A DNA stretch of 64,000 bases from Sporosarcina sp. FSL W8-0480 (GTDB lineage Bacteria > Bacillota > Bacilli > Bacillales_A > Planococcaceae), in assembly GCF_037963765.1 (NCBI RefSeq), contig NZ_CP150166.1, positions 2,363,501 to 2,427,500 of the forward strand. The letters are read 5' to 3'. Made by a program: the position numbers and the translations under genes. The notes beneath the pieces are model-generated. The model searched no databases, was not told the origin of the DNA, and saw only the letters and a list, made by a program, of their open reading frames with translations. Each line of letters starts with the position of its first letter. Position 1 is the first letter of the stretch. Below are positions 9,850 to 18,681 of this stretch, in pieces.

Positions 9850-11976
9850 TTATTCCGGATATTCAATCCGGCTATGGAATATGCCGTTCAACGTCTCGCA
9901 AATGACGTTCTCGATTTTTTTCAACTCATTCATGGACAAATCGCATTCATCGAATTGGCCATCATTTAACTTCCCTGCAATAATCGATTTGACCAATTTC
10001 GAGATTTTCTCTGGTGTCGGTTCTTTTAATGAACGAACCGCAGCTTCTACGCTATCCGCAATTGAAATGATAGCAATTTCCTTTGTCTGTGGCTTAGGGC
10101 CGGGATATCGGAAATCATCCTCAACTACATCTTGTCCCAATTCCTTCGCCTTTACAAAAAAGAATTTCAAAAAGCTTGTTCCGTGGTGCTGTCTAGCAAT
10201 ATCAACGATCTCCGCTGGCATCCTGTGCTTCGCAAGCAAATCAGCTCCATCAGTAGCATGGGCAATAATGATATCACGGCTTTTTTCAGGAGGCAATGCA
10301 TCATGTGGATTTGAGGTTCCATGTTGGTTCTCGATGAAAAAGTTTGGTCTTACGGTTTTCCCGATATCATGATAATAACTTCCTACTCTTGCTAATAATC
10401 CATTCGCGCCGACGGATTCACAGGCGGCATCTGCCAGATTCGCAACCATGACACTATGGTGATATGTACCAGGAGTTTCTGTAAGAACCTTTTTAAGTAA
10501 CGGATGATTAGGATTTGATAATTCTATCAACCTCATGTCCGAAAGCAATCCAAACGCTGATTCAAAGAAAGGCATTAGTCCTATCGTAAGCGCCCCAGAT
10601 ACGATTCCAGATGTCAAAGCGACAATTAGGTAAAATATCAATTCCGTTAGGTCGTATGTAGACTGAGTCATTAATAAATAGAAACCTATGAATAAAATAT
10701 TGGACGTTGCAACGGCAAGACTCGTCCTTAATATATTCGACCTTCTACCGTTATTACCTAAGACATAAATACTTACAATCCCACCAAATAAGATATAAAG
10801 GACAATCTCCATCTGCATAATTGAAGCATAACCCTCATGAAGCATAATTCCGGCAGTTGCGGCGGTAACTATTGTCATCATGAAAGCCAAGCGCTCATTC
10901 GTCAACAGTTTCACAAGAAGAGGAGCCAATGCGGTCGGGAATAGAAACGCAACTTGGACATCAAACTCCTTATCTATCAAACCGATAAGTTTCATCATTA
11001 CTGCCAATATGAAAAAGATACTATAAACAATTAGCAATGATTTTTTCTTCTTATTATTTTTCTCTTGCCATGTCAGGAAGTGCATATAAATAATTGCCGA
11101 CACAAACAACACAAAAAGGCTAAGGCCAACAATCGGCTTGAAGGAAGATTGATTTGTCAAAAGGCCGGCTAATTCTAACTGTCTATATATTTCGGAATCT
11201 ATGAATTGTCCTTCTCGGACAATTACTTGGCCTTGGAGAATCCTTTTTGATTCAACTGCATTTTTCTCCTCTTCAATCCGTTTATTTGTCAGTTCTTTAT
11301 TAATCGTTTCAGTTTCAATAACTAATGATCGTCCAAGTGTTATTAATGTCTGCAAAACAGCCGGCCTAATAGCCTCGGATAAACGAAGTTTCCTTTCGAC
11401 CTCGTACCTTACCGTGGAAAGATCTCCACTTCGGATCGGTTTCGATAATTCTTCTTCAATTATCGTCGAAACTTCCCTCTGCATTTTCCTTAACTCAATT
11501 ATGTTTTCATTCAATAAGCTCGTTATCGCTTCATTGGTCAGCCTCAAGCCCGGCTCTTCTTCCTCCAACTTGGATAACTTTGCCCGGATCTCTTTTATTT
11601 GGTCAGTGCGGGACTTCACTATTTTGGACTCATCATCCGGGGCAGGAACATTTGCTTGTTTGGCTTCTATAATAATATCAAAAAGCTGGGTTGCTATTGC
11701 TGACCTGTTTTTCGAAATTTCTTCATTAAATTGATAAAAAGGCGTTACTTCGGCTTCAATTCTACGTTTCTCCTGCTCGGTCTTCACGGTATCCTCGACT
11801 GTTTTCAAGGATCTAATCGTTTTTGGAGAAATTTTGAATTCATGCAGTTCATAAGTTTCTTGCTTAACATTCCCATACATTAATGAGAATAATGCAATTG
11901 CCGCCAAGATGACGACAAACAGAGAAAGGTATTTGAACTTCAGTGATTTGAAAAGCTTCACGACTGGTTTGAACAC
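9850..11976 (-). CDS. pgpH: PgpH-type cyclic-di-AMP phosphodiesterase (7TM-HD)
   Basis: Membrane HD-domain hydrolase of the 7TMR-HD family; characterised members degrade c-di-AMP to pApA. About 708 residues: a membrane anchor (~15-35), a large extracytoplasmic domain (~40-275), seven hydrophobic segments (~280-475), then the cytoplasmic HD domain with HSVMVANLADAA, YYHDIGK and HATDGADL. The start is set to GTG at 11976, 6 bases after AAGGGGGGGG; an upstream TTG at 11997 would overlap that site. It lies between phoH and ybeY, the standard order (yqfF in B. subtilis). Confidence 0.95.
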   Translation of the reverse strand: MFKPVVKLFKSLKFKYLSLFVVILAAIALFSLMYGNVKQETYELHEFKISPKTIRSLKTVEDTVKTEQEKRRIEAEVTPFYQFNEEISKNRSAIATQLFDIIIEAKQANVPAPDDESKIVKSRTDQIKEIRAKLSKLEEEEPGLRLTNEAITSLLNENIIELRKMQREVSTIIEEELSKPIRSGDLSTVRYEVERKLRLSEAIRPAVLQTLITLGRSLVIETETINKELTNKRIEEEKNAVESKRILQGQVIVREGQFIDSEIYRQLELAGLLTNQSSFKPIVGLSLFVLFVSAIIYMHFLTWQEKNNKKKKSLLIVYSIFFILAVMMKLIGLIDKEFDVQVAFLFPTALAPLLVKLLTNERLAFMMTIVTAATAGIMLHEGYASIMQMEIVLYILFGGIVSIYVLGNNGRRSNILRTSLAVATSNILFIGFYLLMTQSTYDLTELIFYLIVALTSGIVSGALTIGLMPFFESAFGLLSDMRLIELSNPNHPLLKKVLTETPGTYHHSVMVANLADAACESVGANGLLARVGSYYHDIGKTVRPNFFIENQHGTSNPHDALPPEKSRDIIIAHATDGADLLAKHRMPAEIVDIARQHHGTSFLKFFFVKAKELGQDVVEDDFRYPGPKPQTKEIAIISIADSVEAAVRSLKEPTPEKISKLVKSIIAGKLNDGQFDECDLSMNELKKIENVICETLNGIFHSRIEYPE

Positions 11977-12029
11977 GATCGACCCCCCCCTTGCCAATAT
12001 CTCTTTTCACTGTTTTTTATTGAAATACT

Positions 12030-12061
12030 GAAAGAGCAGCCATTTTAGGATGACTGCTCAC
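12030..12061 (-). terminator. Terminator-like hairpin at the phoH 3' end
   Basis: GAGCAGTCAT (complement of 12050-12059) pairs with ATGGCTGCTC (complement of 12034-12043). The T-run is short (TTTC). It overlaps the last codons of phoH and may cause only partial termination before pgpH. Confidence 0.45.
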
Positions 12062-13004
12062 TTTCATAAGCTTCAATGATTTTCGCAACTATCGGGTGGC
12101 GTACAACATCACCCTGCTCGAGGTATTGAAAGTGTATGTCAGATACATTTTTCAAAATCGATTCGGCTGCATTCAGACCGGACCCGACTCCTTTTGGCAA
12201 GTCAATTTGGGTTTTGTCTCCCGTGATCACCATTTTAGAACCGAAACCTAATCGTGTCAGGAACATTTTCATCTGGGCCTTCGTTGTATTCTGGGCCTCG
12301 TCAAGGATAACAAAAGCATCATCAAGCGTACGGCCCCTCATATAGGCAAGGGGAGCGATTTCAATGACACCCCTTTCCATTAGACGTTCCGTATGTTCGG
12401 CCCCTAAAACGTCATGCAGAGCGTCATACAACGGACGTAAATAAGGATCGACCTTTTCTTTTAGATCCCCTGGAAGGAAACCGAGACTTTCTCCAGCTTC
12501 CACTGCCGGTCTCGTCAAAATGATCCGTTTGACCGTTCCCGTTTTCATAGCTTGCACAGCAAGAACTACAGCAAGATATGTCTTTCCAGTCCCAGCTGGA
12601 CCGATACAAAAAACAAGGTCATTTTTTCGTATCGCATGAATATATTCACGCTGGCCGATCGTCTTCGCACGAATCGCTTTTCCCTTTGTTGTTCTCGCAA
12701 CTTCTTCATCATACAATTCCGAAAAATACTCTATCGTCCCATTCTTCACCATTTCAATGGCTGTCGAAATATCCCGTAAGTTAATATTGATCCCTTTGCG
12801 TATGACTTTTAAGAGTTGCTCAAGTAAGAACTTTCCTTCTTGAATGTCTTTTTCTTCCCCCGCCAATGATATCGTGTCGCCACGTGTCAGGATAGAAATA
12901 TTCATTGACTCTTCAATCATCTTCAAATTCTGATCAGAAATGCCTAATAGCATAACCGCTTCATTTGGTTCCTCAATATGAAGTTGGATCACTTGTTCAC
13001 TCAA
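12045..13004 (-). CDS. phoH: PhoH-like P-loop ATPase
   Basis: Cytoplasmic NTPase of the PhoH family (helicase-like ATPase fold); its physiological role is not settled, although genomic linkage with ybeY suggests RNA metabolism. It is 319 residues. Walker A GPAGTGKT is at 135-142 and Walker B AFVILDEAQN at about 228-237. The TTG start has AAGGAG upstream and overlaps the end of yqfD by 8 bp (TTGAGTGA), indicating coupled translation. Confidence 0.95.
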   Translation of the reverse strand: MSEQVIQLHIEEPNEAVMLLGISDQNLKMIEESMNISILTRGDTISLAGEEKDIQEGKFLLEQLLKVIRKGININLRDISTAIEMVKNGTIEYFSELYDEEVARTTKGKAIRAKTIGQREYIHAIRKNDLVFCIGPAGTGKTYLAVVLAVQAMKTGTVKRIILTRPAVEAGESLGFLPGDLKEKVDPYLRPLYDALHDVLGAEHTERLMERGVIEIAPLAYMRGRTLDDAFVILDEAQNTTKAQMKMFLTRLGFGSKMVITGDKTQIDLPKGVGSGLNAAESILKNVSDIHFQYLEQGDVVRHPIVAKIIEAYESEQSS

Positions 13005-14097
13005 TAGTTTCAGTCTCCTTGGGAATCGGTCTTTTAACCGCTATATTTTCATTCATTAAAAATAATATAGTCCCCTCAACTGTATCACTTCCGAACGTCA
13101 AGTGTAAAATGTTTTCTTCTTTGATAATGAGATCAAATTGTGACGCATTTATTATTTTGTGTTTTATTAACGGCAGGATGATGGATTCACCCATATCTTC
13201 CGTCAATTCAAATTGTTCAATTCGGTCTTCACGGACATGTTCAGTCTTTATAAAAGATCGGAAAGATGGAAATCCATCATTTTTCCAGACAATCGGGGAT
13301 TGCCAATGAACGTTTACTTTCTCTTCACCCAACAACTGATAGTCGATTGTTTTTGGTATTTTAAATGTGTATTCTGACCAAAAATCAGCAAACACTGAAC
13401 CTTCCGCACCTACAACTGCCGTCTTATTTCCCTGCACCAAAGTGCCAGTCGCTAGTAAATCTCCCTTTTTCACTGTTTGAAAGACGTGTGCCACCCTCTC
13501 TCCCCTACTTAATCGAAAGCTTGTAATAACCCCACCCGTTCTTGCAATTAAATCGGAGGGCGGACCTTCTTTTTCAACTTTGTCGTTTAACTTCGGCGAT
13601 AACATCGGTGTGATTGTCAACGTACTTCCAGATCTTTTGAATCTGACCCAGGAAAGCGATGGATCGTCAAGCATGAGTGCACGTCTAATTTCTCCTTCAT
13701 CAGGAATTGTTGAAAGTGGCCTGAACTTTTTAATAGATGCTTTATCCAATTTAACTTCAATTCGTTCAGCCACCTCTGGCATATCCGATTCAATCTCTAT
13801 TTCCCAAAGTAACATTGAGGCAAGAAGAGGAATAAGGCATGCTATCAAAAACCGGAAAGAGGTAAATAGCCGGCTTTCCACTGATCCTTCTTCCGGCCTC
13901 TTTATAGATACCTTCATTCGATAACGACGCCTATTTTTCCGTATGAACTGGATTCCTTTCTTATCAGTTTGAAATCGGATTTTGTCGCCAGTTTCTGTTA
14001 ACCCAGTGACCTTGACACCAGACCTAACAAGGAGGCTTAAAAACCTCGATGGATCAGTTTTGCCGGTTAACATCACTTCGTATCTTTTATGAATCAT
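12997..14097 (-). CDS. yqfD: Sporulation protein YqfD
   Basis: Membrane protein of the YqfD family, made in the mother cell during sporulation in B. subtilis; related stage IV proteins act in engulfment and coat steps. About 366 residues: a cytoplasmic N-terminal region, one transmembrane segment (~82-100), and an extracytoplasmic C-terminal domain. Two starts are possible: the ATG at 14097 (GGACAGGG nearby) or the ATG at 14112; I favour 14097. The start lies inside the 3' end of yqfC, so the two genes overlap. Confidence 0.85.
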   Translation of the reverse strand: MIHKRYEVMLTGKTDPSRFLSLLVRSGVKVTGLTETGDKIRFQTDKKGIQFIRKNRRRYRMKVSIKRPEEGSVESRLFTSFRFLIACLIPLLASMLLWEIEIESDMPEVAERIEVKLDKASIKKFRPLSTIPDEGEIRRALMLDDPSLSWVRFKRSGSTLTITPMLSPKLNDKVEKEGPPSDLIARTGGVITSFRLSRGERVAHVFQTVKKGDLLATGTLVQGNKTAVVGAEGSVFADFWSEYTFKIPKTIDYQLLGEEKVNVHWQSPIVWKNDGFPSFRSFIKTEHVREDRIEQFELTEDMGESIILPLIKHKIINASQFDLIIKEENILHLTFGSDTVEGTILFLMNENIAVKRPIPKETETIE

Positions 14098-14344
14098 AGG
14101 CGCCCTGTCCATCCTTAACTGCCTTCATTGATATCGTCGAAATGGACTCAAAGGAGAATACTGCCAATTCCTCTGATAAGGTCTCAACGATAAGGTCATC
14201 CCCTGTTGCTTCAATGATATGATCACCGCTTCGAACAGCTGCGTAATCGGGGCCAAGTTTCAATAGATTATAAGGGCCCGTGATTCGAACAGTTACAAAT
14301 TCATCAATCGTTACTGAAGAGTTCATTTTAAATAGTTTTTTCAT
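14087..14344 (-). CDS. yqfC: Sporulation protein YqfC (YabP/YqfC family)
   Basis: Small protein, 85 residues, of the YabP/YqfC family seen in almost all endospore formers; in B. subtilis it is under sigma-E control and linked to yqfD. The whole sequence is one beta-rich domain with no signal peptide. Its AGGGGG Shine-Dalgarno is part of the right arm of a 13-bp hairpin that also terminates the preceding flotillin operon (14351-14385), so ribosome access may depend on which promoter is used. Confidence 0.9.
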   Translation of the reverse strand: MKKLFKMNSSVTIDEFVTVRITGPYNLLKLGPDYAAVRSGDHIIEATGDDLIVETLSEELAVFSFESISTISMKAVKDGQGAYDS

Positions 14345-14346
14345 GA

Positions 14347-14385
14347 TAAAACCCCCTATCCAAGCCTATGATTTGGATAGGGGGT
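14347..14385 (-). terminator. Terminator of the floA operon overlapping the yqfC ribosome site
   Basis: A 13-bp perfect stem (14351-14363 with 14373-14385) is followed on the minus strand by TTTT and then, within 4 bases, by the yqfC ATG. The descending arm GATAGGGGGT contains the only plausible Shine-Dalgarno for yqfC. Confidence 0.85.
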
Positions 14386-14391
14386 CGATGA

Positions 14392-14886
14392 TTATTGTTT
14401 TGATTTAGGTGGTCCTAAAATTTCAGAGAATATGATGCCCGTAATAAGATCCTGTTCGTCTTTCGGGATCAAGTGATGTTGTTCAACAGGTTTTTCCCAC
14501 ACCGGCTCGCCCTGATGCGTGGCAAGTCTGCCGCGGTGGGGAGTAGACGGGGACTTAACTTCCCGCTCTTTTCGTTGAACAGGGGTCCTTGTTTCTTTAG
14601 GCTTCTCTTCTACAACAACCTTTTTCGGACTTACAGCAGGCTCAGTCTGCCTGCTTGGCGGTTCGTCAACCTCCGTTTGAAACTCACGTTGGATTTCCTT
14701 ATACATCTCTTGGGAAATCTCTTTTAATCTTCGTAACGGATCTTGTGTTTCTGGCTGGGCAGATGGCCATTGTGTTTGCTGCTGCGGCCGTTTCGGTTGT
14801 GTTTTCTTCTGTGACTCATCAGGTTTTTTCCCTTTAAAGATCATACTGATGAATCCCAAGGCAATTGCTATTATCAACGTTTCCAT
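14392..14886 (-). CDS. Hypothetical membrane-anchored protein of the floA operon (yqfB position)
   Basis: 164 residues. An N-terminal hydrophobic helix (about 3-18, METLIIAIALGFISMIF) is followed by a long hydrophilic linker rich in P, Q, K and E, and a short conserved-looking C-terminus (DLITGIIFSEILGPPKSK). It lies 38 bp after floA on the same strand and ends at a strong terminator, so it is probably the third gene of the flotillin operon, the place of yqfB in B. subtilis. I do not recognise a catalytic domain. The topology suggests a bitopic membrane protein with a disordered cytoplasmic tail. Confidence 0.75.
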   Translation of the reverse strand: METLIIAIALGFISMIFKGKKPDESQKKTQPKRPQQQTQWPSAQPETQDPLRRLKEISQEMYKEIQREFQTEVDEPPSRQTEPAVSPKKVVVEEKPKETRTPVQRKEREVKSPSTPHRGRLATHQGEPVWEKPVEQHHLIPKDEQDLITGIIFSEILGPPKSKQ

Positions 14887-14924
14887 CAGTGCATCCCCTT
14901 TCCGGGAATATTAGTGCTCAAACG

Positions 14925-15935
14925 TCACTCTTTCTTTGTGTCAGGTTTAGGTTGTTGTTCTCCACCAATTTTACTGATGGAATCACGCATGCCTGTATCT
15001 GCTTGGATGTTCTTATAATTCATATAGTCCATAATGCCGATATTGCCATTGCGAAGTGCCTCAGCCATCGCTAAAGGAACTTCAGCCTCAGCTCCGACTA
15101 CTTTCGCACGCATCTCCTGGACTTTCGCTTTCATTTCCTGCTCGTTGGCAACTGCCATCGCACGTCTTTCTTCGGCTTTAGCTTGTGCGATATTTTTATC
15201 TGCCATCGCTTGTTCAGTTTGAAGCTCTGCACCGATATTTTTACCGATGTCAACGTCCGCGATATCGATGGACAAGATCTCGAAAGCTGTTCCGGAATCA
15301 AGTCCTTTTGCCAATACTGTTTGAGAGATCAAATCTGGGTTTTCAAGAACTTTCGCGTGATCCACTGAAGAACCGATCGTAGAAACGATACCTTCACCAA
15401 CACGGGCAACTACGGTTTCTTCACCCGCACCACCAACAAGTCTGTCGATATTTGCACGGACCGTGATTCGTGCTTTTGCCTTTACCTCGATACCGTTCAT
15501 CGCAACACCTGCAATGAATGGTGTTTCGATTACTTTCGGGTTAACGGACATTTGAACAGCTTCAAGAACGTCACGCCCTGCAAGGTCAATTGCTGCAGCA
15601 CGCTCAAATGAAAGCTCAATATTTGCACGGTGTGCTGCGATCAATGCATTAACAACACGGTCGACGTTACCACCAGCAAGGTAATGGCTCTCAAGTTGGT
15701 TAATAGATACGTTCAAACCTGCTTTATGTGCTTTAATCAATGGATTGACGACCCTACTTGGAATAACGCGACGTAAACGCATACCGATCAATGTGAAAAT
15801 ACTTACTCGTACACCCGCCGCCAACGCTGAAATCCATAGCGTTACTGGAACAAGTGTGAAAAATACTGACAATAAAATGATTGCTCCGACGATAATTAAT
15901 CCCGGAATGAGCAAACCTCCTGCAACTGCACCCAT
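14925..15935 (-). CDS. floA: Flotillin-like protein FloA
   Basis: Scaffold protein of functional membrane microdomains. It is 336 residues. An N-terminal hairpin-forming hydrophobic region (~5-45) is followed by an SPFH-type domain, an Ala/Glu-rich coiled coil (~230-300: [17 protein letters not shown]) and a short polar tail. The ATG overlaps the nfeD stop (TAATG), which indicates translational coupling. NfeD proteins are known partners of flotillins, so context and sequence agree. Confidence 0.96.
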   Translation of the reverse strand: MGAVAGGLLIPGLIIVGAIILLSVFFTLVPVTLWISALAAGVRVSIFTLIGMRLRRVIPSRVVNPLIKAHKAGLNVSINQLESHYLAGGNVDRVVNALIAAHRANIELSFERAAAIDLAGRDVLEAVQMSVNPKVIETPFIAGVAMNGIEVKAKARITVRANIDRLVGGAGEETVVARVGEGIVSTIGSSVDHAKVLENPDLISQTVLAKGLDSGTAFEILSIDIADVDIGKNIGAELQTEQAMADKNIAQAKAEERRAMAVANEQEMKAKVQEMRAKVVGAEAEVPLAMAEALRNGNIGIMDYMNYKNIQADTGMRDSISKIGGEQQPKPDTKKE

Positions 15936-17284
15936 TATTCATTTTCCCCCTTTTCTTCGGATTCCCTGACTACAATGCGGGATCCTTCAACCTTCACAAT
16001 AATAACATGTTTACCTTTGTCGATGTAACTTCCTTGTGAAACAACATCGATTCGCTCTCCATCCAGATCAATCGTTCCCGCTGGTCTTAGAGGAGTGATA
16101 GTTTTCGCTTTCTTGCCTAACAACTCAGTTCTGTTGACATTCGACACATACCCACTTTCTGTATCCGTCGCATCCATCAGCACCATCTTATTGAGCAAGT
16201 GCAATCTTTTCCCAAAAAACTTCATAATGATCACCATCCCAATAACGGCAACAGCAATCGCGACCAAAACCGAATAAGCCATGTACATCGGATTGCCACC
16301 CGCCAAAATGATACTAACAACAACTGCAATCGCACCAAGAGTCCCGGCTATTCCGCCCGGGAGGAAAATCTCCAATATGATAAGAATGACACCTATTCCA
16401 AAAAGGATTAGAGTCTCATATCCGGCCAAACCAGCAATAAGATGTCCGAAAAAGAAAAGCGCCAAGGAGCTGATCGCCATCGTTCCAGGTACCCCGAAGC
16501 CAGGTGAATAAAGTTCCACGACAAGGCCAAGTCCTGCAATCGATAGTAAAATCGGTACAACGATAGGATGGGTGATGAAGCGTGCTATTCCTTCAGCAAA
16601 AGATACTTTTGTCGAAATGATTTCAGCATCAGACAATCTAGTCACTTTTAACAGCTCATTGAACGAGGAAACCGTGCCGTCGCTGTATTTAACTTCCGGA
16701 TCGGCAGCCTCTTTCGCTGTCAGTGTTAAAAATTCACCTTTCCCCGCCCGATACTTCGGCATTTCGAAATCGGCATCAGCCATCGCTAATGCGAATTCAG
16801 AATTGCGGCCTTTCGATTCCGCGGCATTTATCATTTCTGCCTTCCACATGCTTTGCGCCTTTTCATTTGCAGCATTCCCATCCGCTGTGATGACTCCTGA
16901 AGATCCTATCACACCATTCGGCGACATATAAATTTTATCCGAATACAAGGCAATGAGGGCACCCGCAGAAATGGCTCTGTAATTGATGTATGCGATTATT
17001 TCCAAATCGGAGTTATCCATCAATTGCCCAATCTGCCCAGCCGCATCCGTATGGCCTCCAAGTGTATCGATTTCCAAAATGATTGTTTTGGCTCCAGCAT
17101 CCTCCGCTTCCTTGAAAGAGCGTTTCAAATAAGCATACAATCCTTTTTCAACAGCATCATCGATTTTCACGTGGTACACTTTGTCACCCGAGGCTGACGT
17201 TTGTGCAAATGGAATAGAAAAAATGGTTAGAAATAAAATGAACAGGATGAACTTCCCTATCATTTTACGCATCTTTTTGTTCAC
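15935..17284 (-). CDS. NfeD-family membrane protein with ClpP-like serine protease domain (YqeZ)
   Basis: 449 residues. The N-terminal signal peptide (about 1-32, ending QTSASG) leads to a ClpP-class domain with the nucleophile context ISAGALIA near residue 108. Four to five transmembrane segments follow (~235-355), then a C-terminal OB-fold NfeD domain (~375-440: [20 protein letters not shown]). In the long NfeD1b class the protease domain faces outside and is thought to process membrane proteins together with flotillin. It is the first gene of the floA operon. Confidence 0.93.
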   Translation of the reverse strand: MNKKMRKMIGKFILFILFLTIFSIPFAQTSASGDKVYHVKIDDAVEKGLYAYLKRSFKEAEDAGAKTIILEIDTLGGHTDAAGQIGQLMDNSDLEIIAYINYRAISAGALIALYSDKIYMSPNGVIGSSGVITADGNAANEKAQSMWKAEMINAAESKGRNSEFALAMADADFEMPKYRAGKGEFLTLTAKEAADPEVKYSDGTVSSFNELLKVTRLSDAEIISTKVSFAEGIARFITHPIVVPILLSIAGLGLVVELYSPGFGVPGTMAISSLALFFFGHLIAGLAGYETLILFGIGVILIILEIFLPGGIAGTLGAIAVVVSIILAGGNPMYMAYSVLVAIAVAVIGMVIIMKFFGKRLHLLNKMVLMDATDTESGYVSNVNRTELLGKKAKTITPLRPAGTIDLDGERIDVVSQGSYIDKGKHVIIVKVEGSRIVVRESEEKGENE

Positions 17285-17500
17285 CTCTTTCTCTACTTAT
17301 AATTATACCTTCTTTACGTATGGTAGTGGTATTAAGTTTCACTCTATTAGATGTTTTTTAACAAATGTTTAGTAAGGTGGTTGTTTATTCGCGGAAACGC
17401 TCGTTTATCTCGGAATCCGCTCGTTTATCACGGAATCCGCTCGTTTATTCCGAAATCCGCTCGTTTCCAGTGAGAATCTCTATTTCTTTCCTAACAAACA
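17285..17500. other. Intergenic region holding a 20-bp tandem repeat; yqeY absent
   Basis: There is no gene in 17285-17579. In B. subtilis yqeY lies between rpsU and yqeZ; no frame resembling it is present here. The region holds a 20-bp tandem repeat and the rpsU terminator. Confidence 0.7.
17381..17470. repeat. 20-bp tandem direct repeat, four units plus a half
   Basis: Units at 17381-17400, 17401-17420, 17421-17440 and 17441-17460 share the pattern TCGTTTATYNCGGAAWCCGC with an exact 20-bp period; a further half unit follows to 17470. The period is not a multiple of three and there is no open frame, so it is not coding. Confidence 0.9.
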
Positions 17501-17502
17501 TA

Positions 17503-17538
17503 TAAAAAACCGGATATTCCAAAGGAAAATCCGGTTTC
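17503..17538 (-). terminator. Intrinsic terminator of rpsU
   Basis: AAACCGGAT (complement of 17529-17537) pairs with ATCCGGTTT (complement of 17507-17515) and is followed by TTTATA on the minus strand. Confidence 0.88.
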
Positions 17539-17579
17539 ATAATATCAAGCTTTAATTGTTAGTTCAATATGGACAGATA

Positions 17580-17753
17580 TTAGAATTTACGCTTACGAGC
17601 AGCCTCAGACTTCTTTTTACGTTTGACACTTGGCTTCTCGTAGAACTCACGCTTTCTTACCTCTTGTATTGTACCACTTTTTGATACAGTACGTTTGAAG
17701 CGGCGAAGAGCATCTTCAAGCGATTCATTTTTGCGAACGACAGTTTTCGTCAT
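17580..17753 (-). CDS. rpsU: 30S ribosomal protein S21
   Basis: Small basic ribosomal protein, 57 residues, standard length. It begins [20 protein letters not shown] and ends in the lysine/arginine-rich [14 protein letters not shown]. The ATG at 17753 has GGAGGGAGGG upstream; an in-frame extension to 17780 would encode the Shine-Dalgarno itself. It is transcribed alone from its own vegetative promoter. Confidence 0.97.
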   Translation of the reverse strand: MTKTVVRKNESLEDALRRFKRTVSKSGTIQEVRKREFYEKPSVKRKKKSEAARKRKF

Positions 17754-17812
17754 ATCTCTTGTCCCTCCCTCCGAGCACACTTCGAAACAAGGTGATACCC
17801 TTGTACTAAAAA

Positions 17813-17841
17813 ATTATAGCGTACTATTACAAAACGGTCAA
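17813..17841 (-). promoter_or_regulatory. Vegetative promoter of rpsU
   Basis: The minus strand shows TTGACC (complement of 17836-17841), a 17-bp spacer and TATAAT (complement of 17813-17818). The leader then contains a small ACAAGG/CCTTGT hairpin at 17787-17804. Confidence 0.88.
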
Positions 17842-17903
17842 TAAAAAACTTTCAAAATATCTATCCAAAATAGGTGAATGCCTTCGCATTCGTCCTAATC
17901 CTA

Positions 17904-18575
17904 TTAATAATCTGACTCGCCTTGTAATCCTTGCATAATTTTAACGCCCGAACTCGCCCCAATACGTGTTGCGCCAGCATTAATCATTTTTTGCATGTCT
18001 TCAAAGCTACGAACCCCTCCGGATGCTTTTACACCCATTTCCGGGCCTACTACTCCACGCATCAATTTTACATCTTCCTCAGTCGCACCACCTGTAGAGA
18101 AGCCAGTTGACGTTTTAACGAAATCAGCTCCAGCCGCCCTCGACAATTCAGAAGCTTTCCGTTTTTCTTGATCAGTAAGCAAAGAGTTTTCAATGATTAC
18201 TTTTACAATCGCTTTTCCTTTTGCCGCTTCTACAACGCTTGCAATGTCTTGTCCAACCTTTTCGTCATCGCCGCTTTTTAATGCGCCGATATTGATAACC
18301 ATATCGATTTCAGTTGCACCGTTATTAATTGCGTCTTTCGTTTCAAATGCTTTCACCTCTGAAGTTGAAGCACCAAGGGGAAAACCGATTACTGTACAAA
18401 CTTTTACGTCTGTTCCTTCAAGAAGCTTGGAAGCTGTTTTTACCCACGCAGGATTGACACAAACAGATGCAAATGAATACGTTTTCGCCTCTTCACATAA
18501 TGTAATGATTTCATCCTTTTTTGCGTCAGCTTTCAGTAATGTATGATCAATATACGATGCATAATTCTTATTCAA
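17904..18575 (-). CDS. deoC: Deoxyribose-phosphate aldolase
   Basis: Class I aldolase that splits 2-deoxyribose-5-phosphate into glyceraldehyde-3-phosphate and acetaldehyde in nucleoside catabolism. It is 223 residues. YIDHTLLK, the lysine in [10 protein letters not shown] and the Schiff-base lysine in FVKTSTGFS are visible. It starts at TTG with AAGGAGG 9 bases upstream. It lies after the mtaB terminator and before rpsU rather than with nucleoside transport or phosphorylase genes. A small GAATGC/GCATTC hairpin (17876-17891) follows the stop but has no good T-run. Confidence 0.96.
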   Translation of the reverse strand: MNKNYASYIDHTLLKADAKKDEIITLCEEAKTYSFASVCVNPAWVKTASKLLEGTDVKVCTVIGFPLGASTSEVKAFETKDAINNGATEIDMVINIGALKSGDDEKVGQDIASVVEAAKGKAIVKVIIENSLLTDQEKRKASELSRAAGADFVKTSTGFSTGGATEEDVKLMRGVVGPEMGVKASGGVRSFEDMQKMINAGATRIGASSGVKIMQGLQGESDY

Positions 18576-18640
18576 TGTAAAAATCCTCCTTGAGTTGTAT
18601 GTACCTCTTCATCATAACAAAAATTGTTTTCCACCGCATT

Positions 18641-18674
18641 AAAAAACAGTCCACCCGTAAGGATAGACTGTTTT
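18641..18674 (-). terminator. Intrinsic terminator of the hrcA-dnaK-mtaB operon
   Basis: CAGTCTATCC pairs with GGGTGGACTG (with G-U pairs), extended by AAAA/TTTT, followed by TTTTTT on the minus strand. It lies directly after mtaB. Confidence 0.88.
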
Positions 18675-18681
18675 CTAATAA

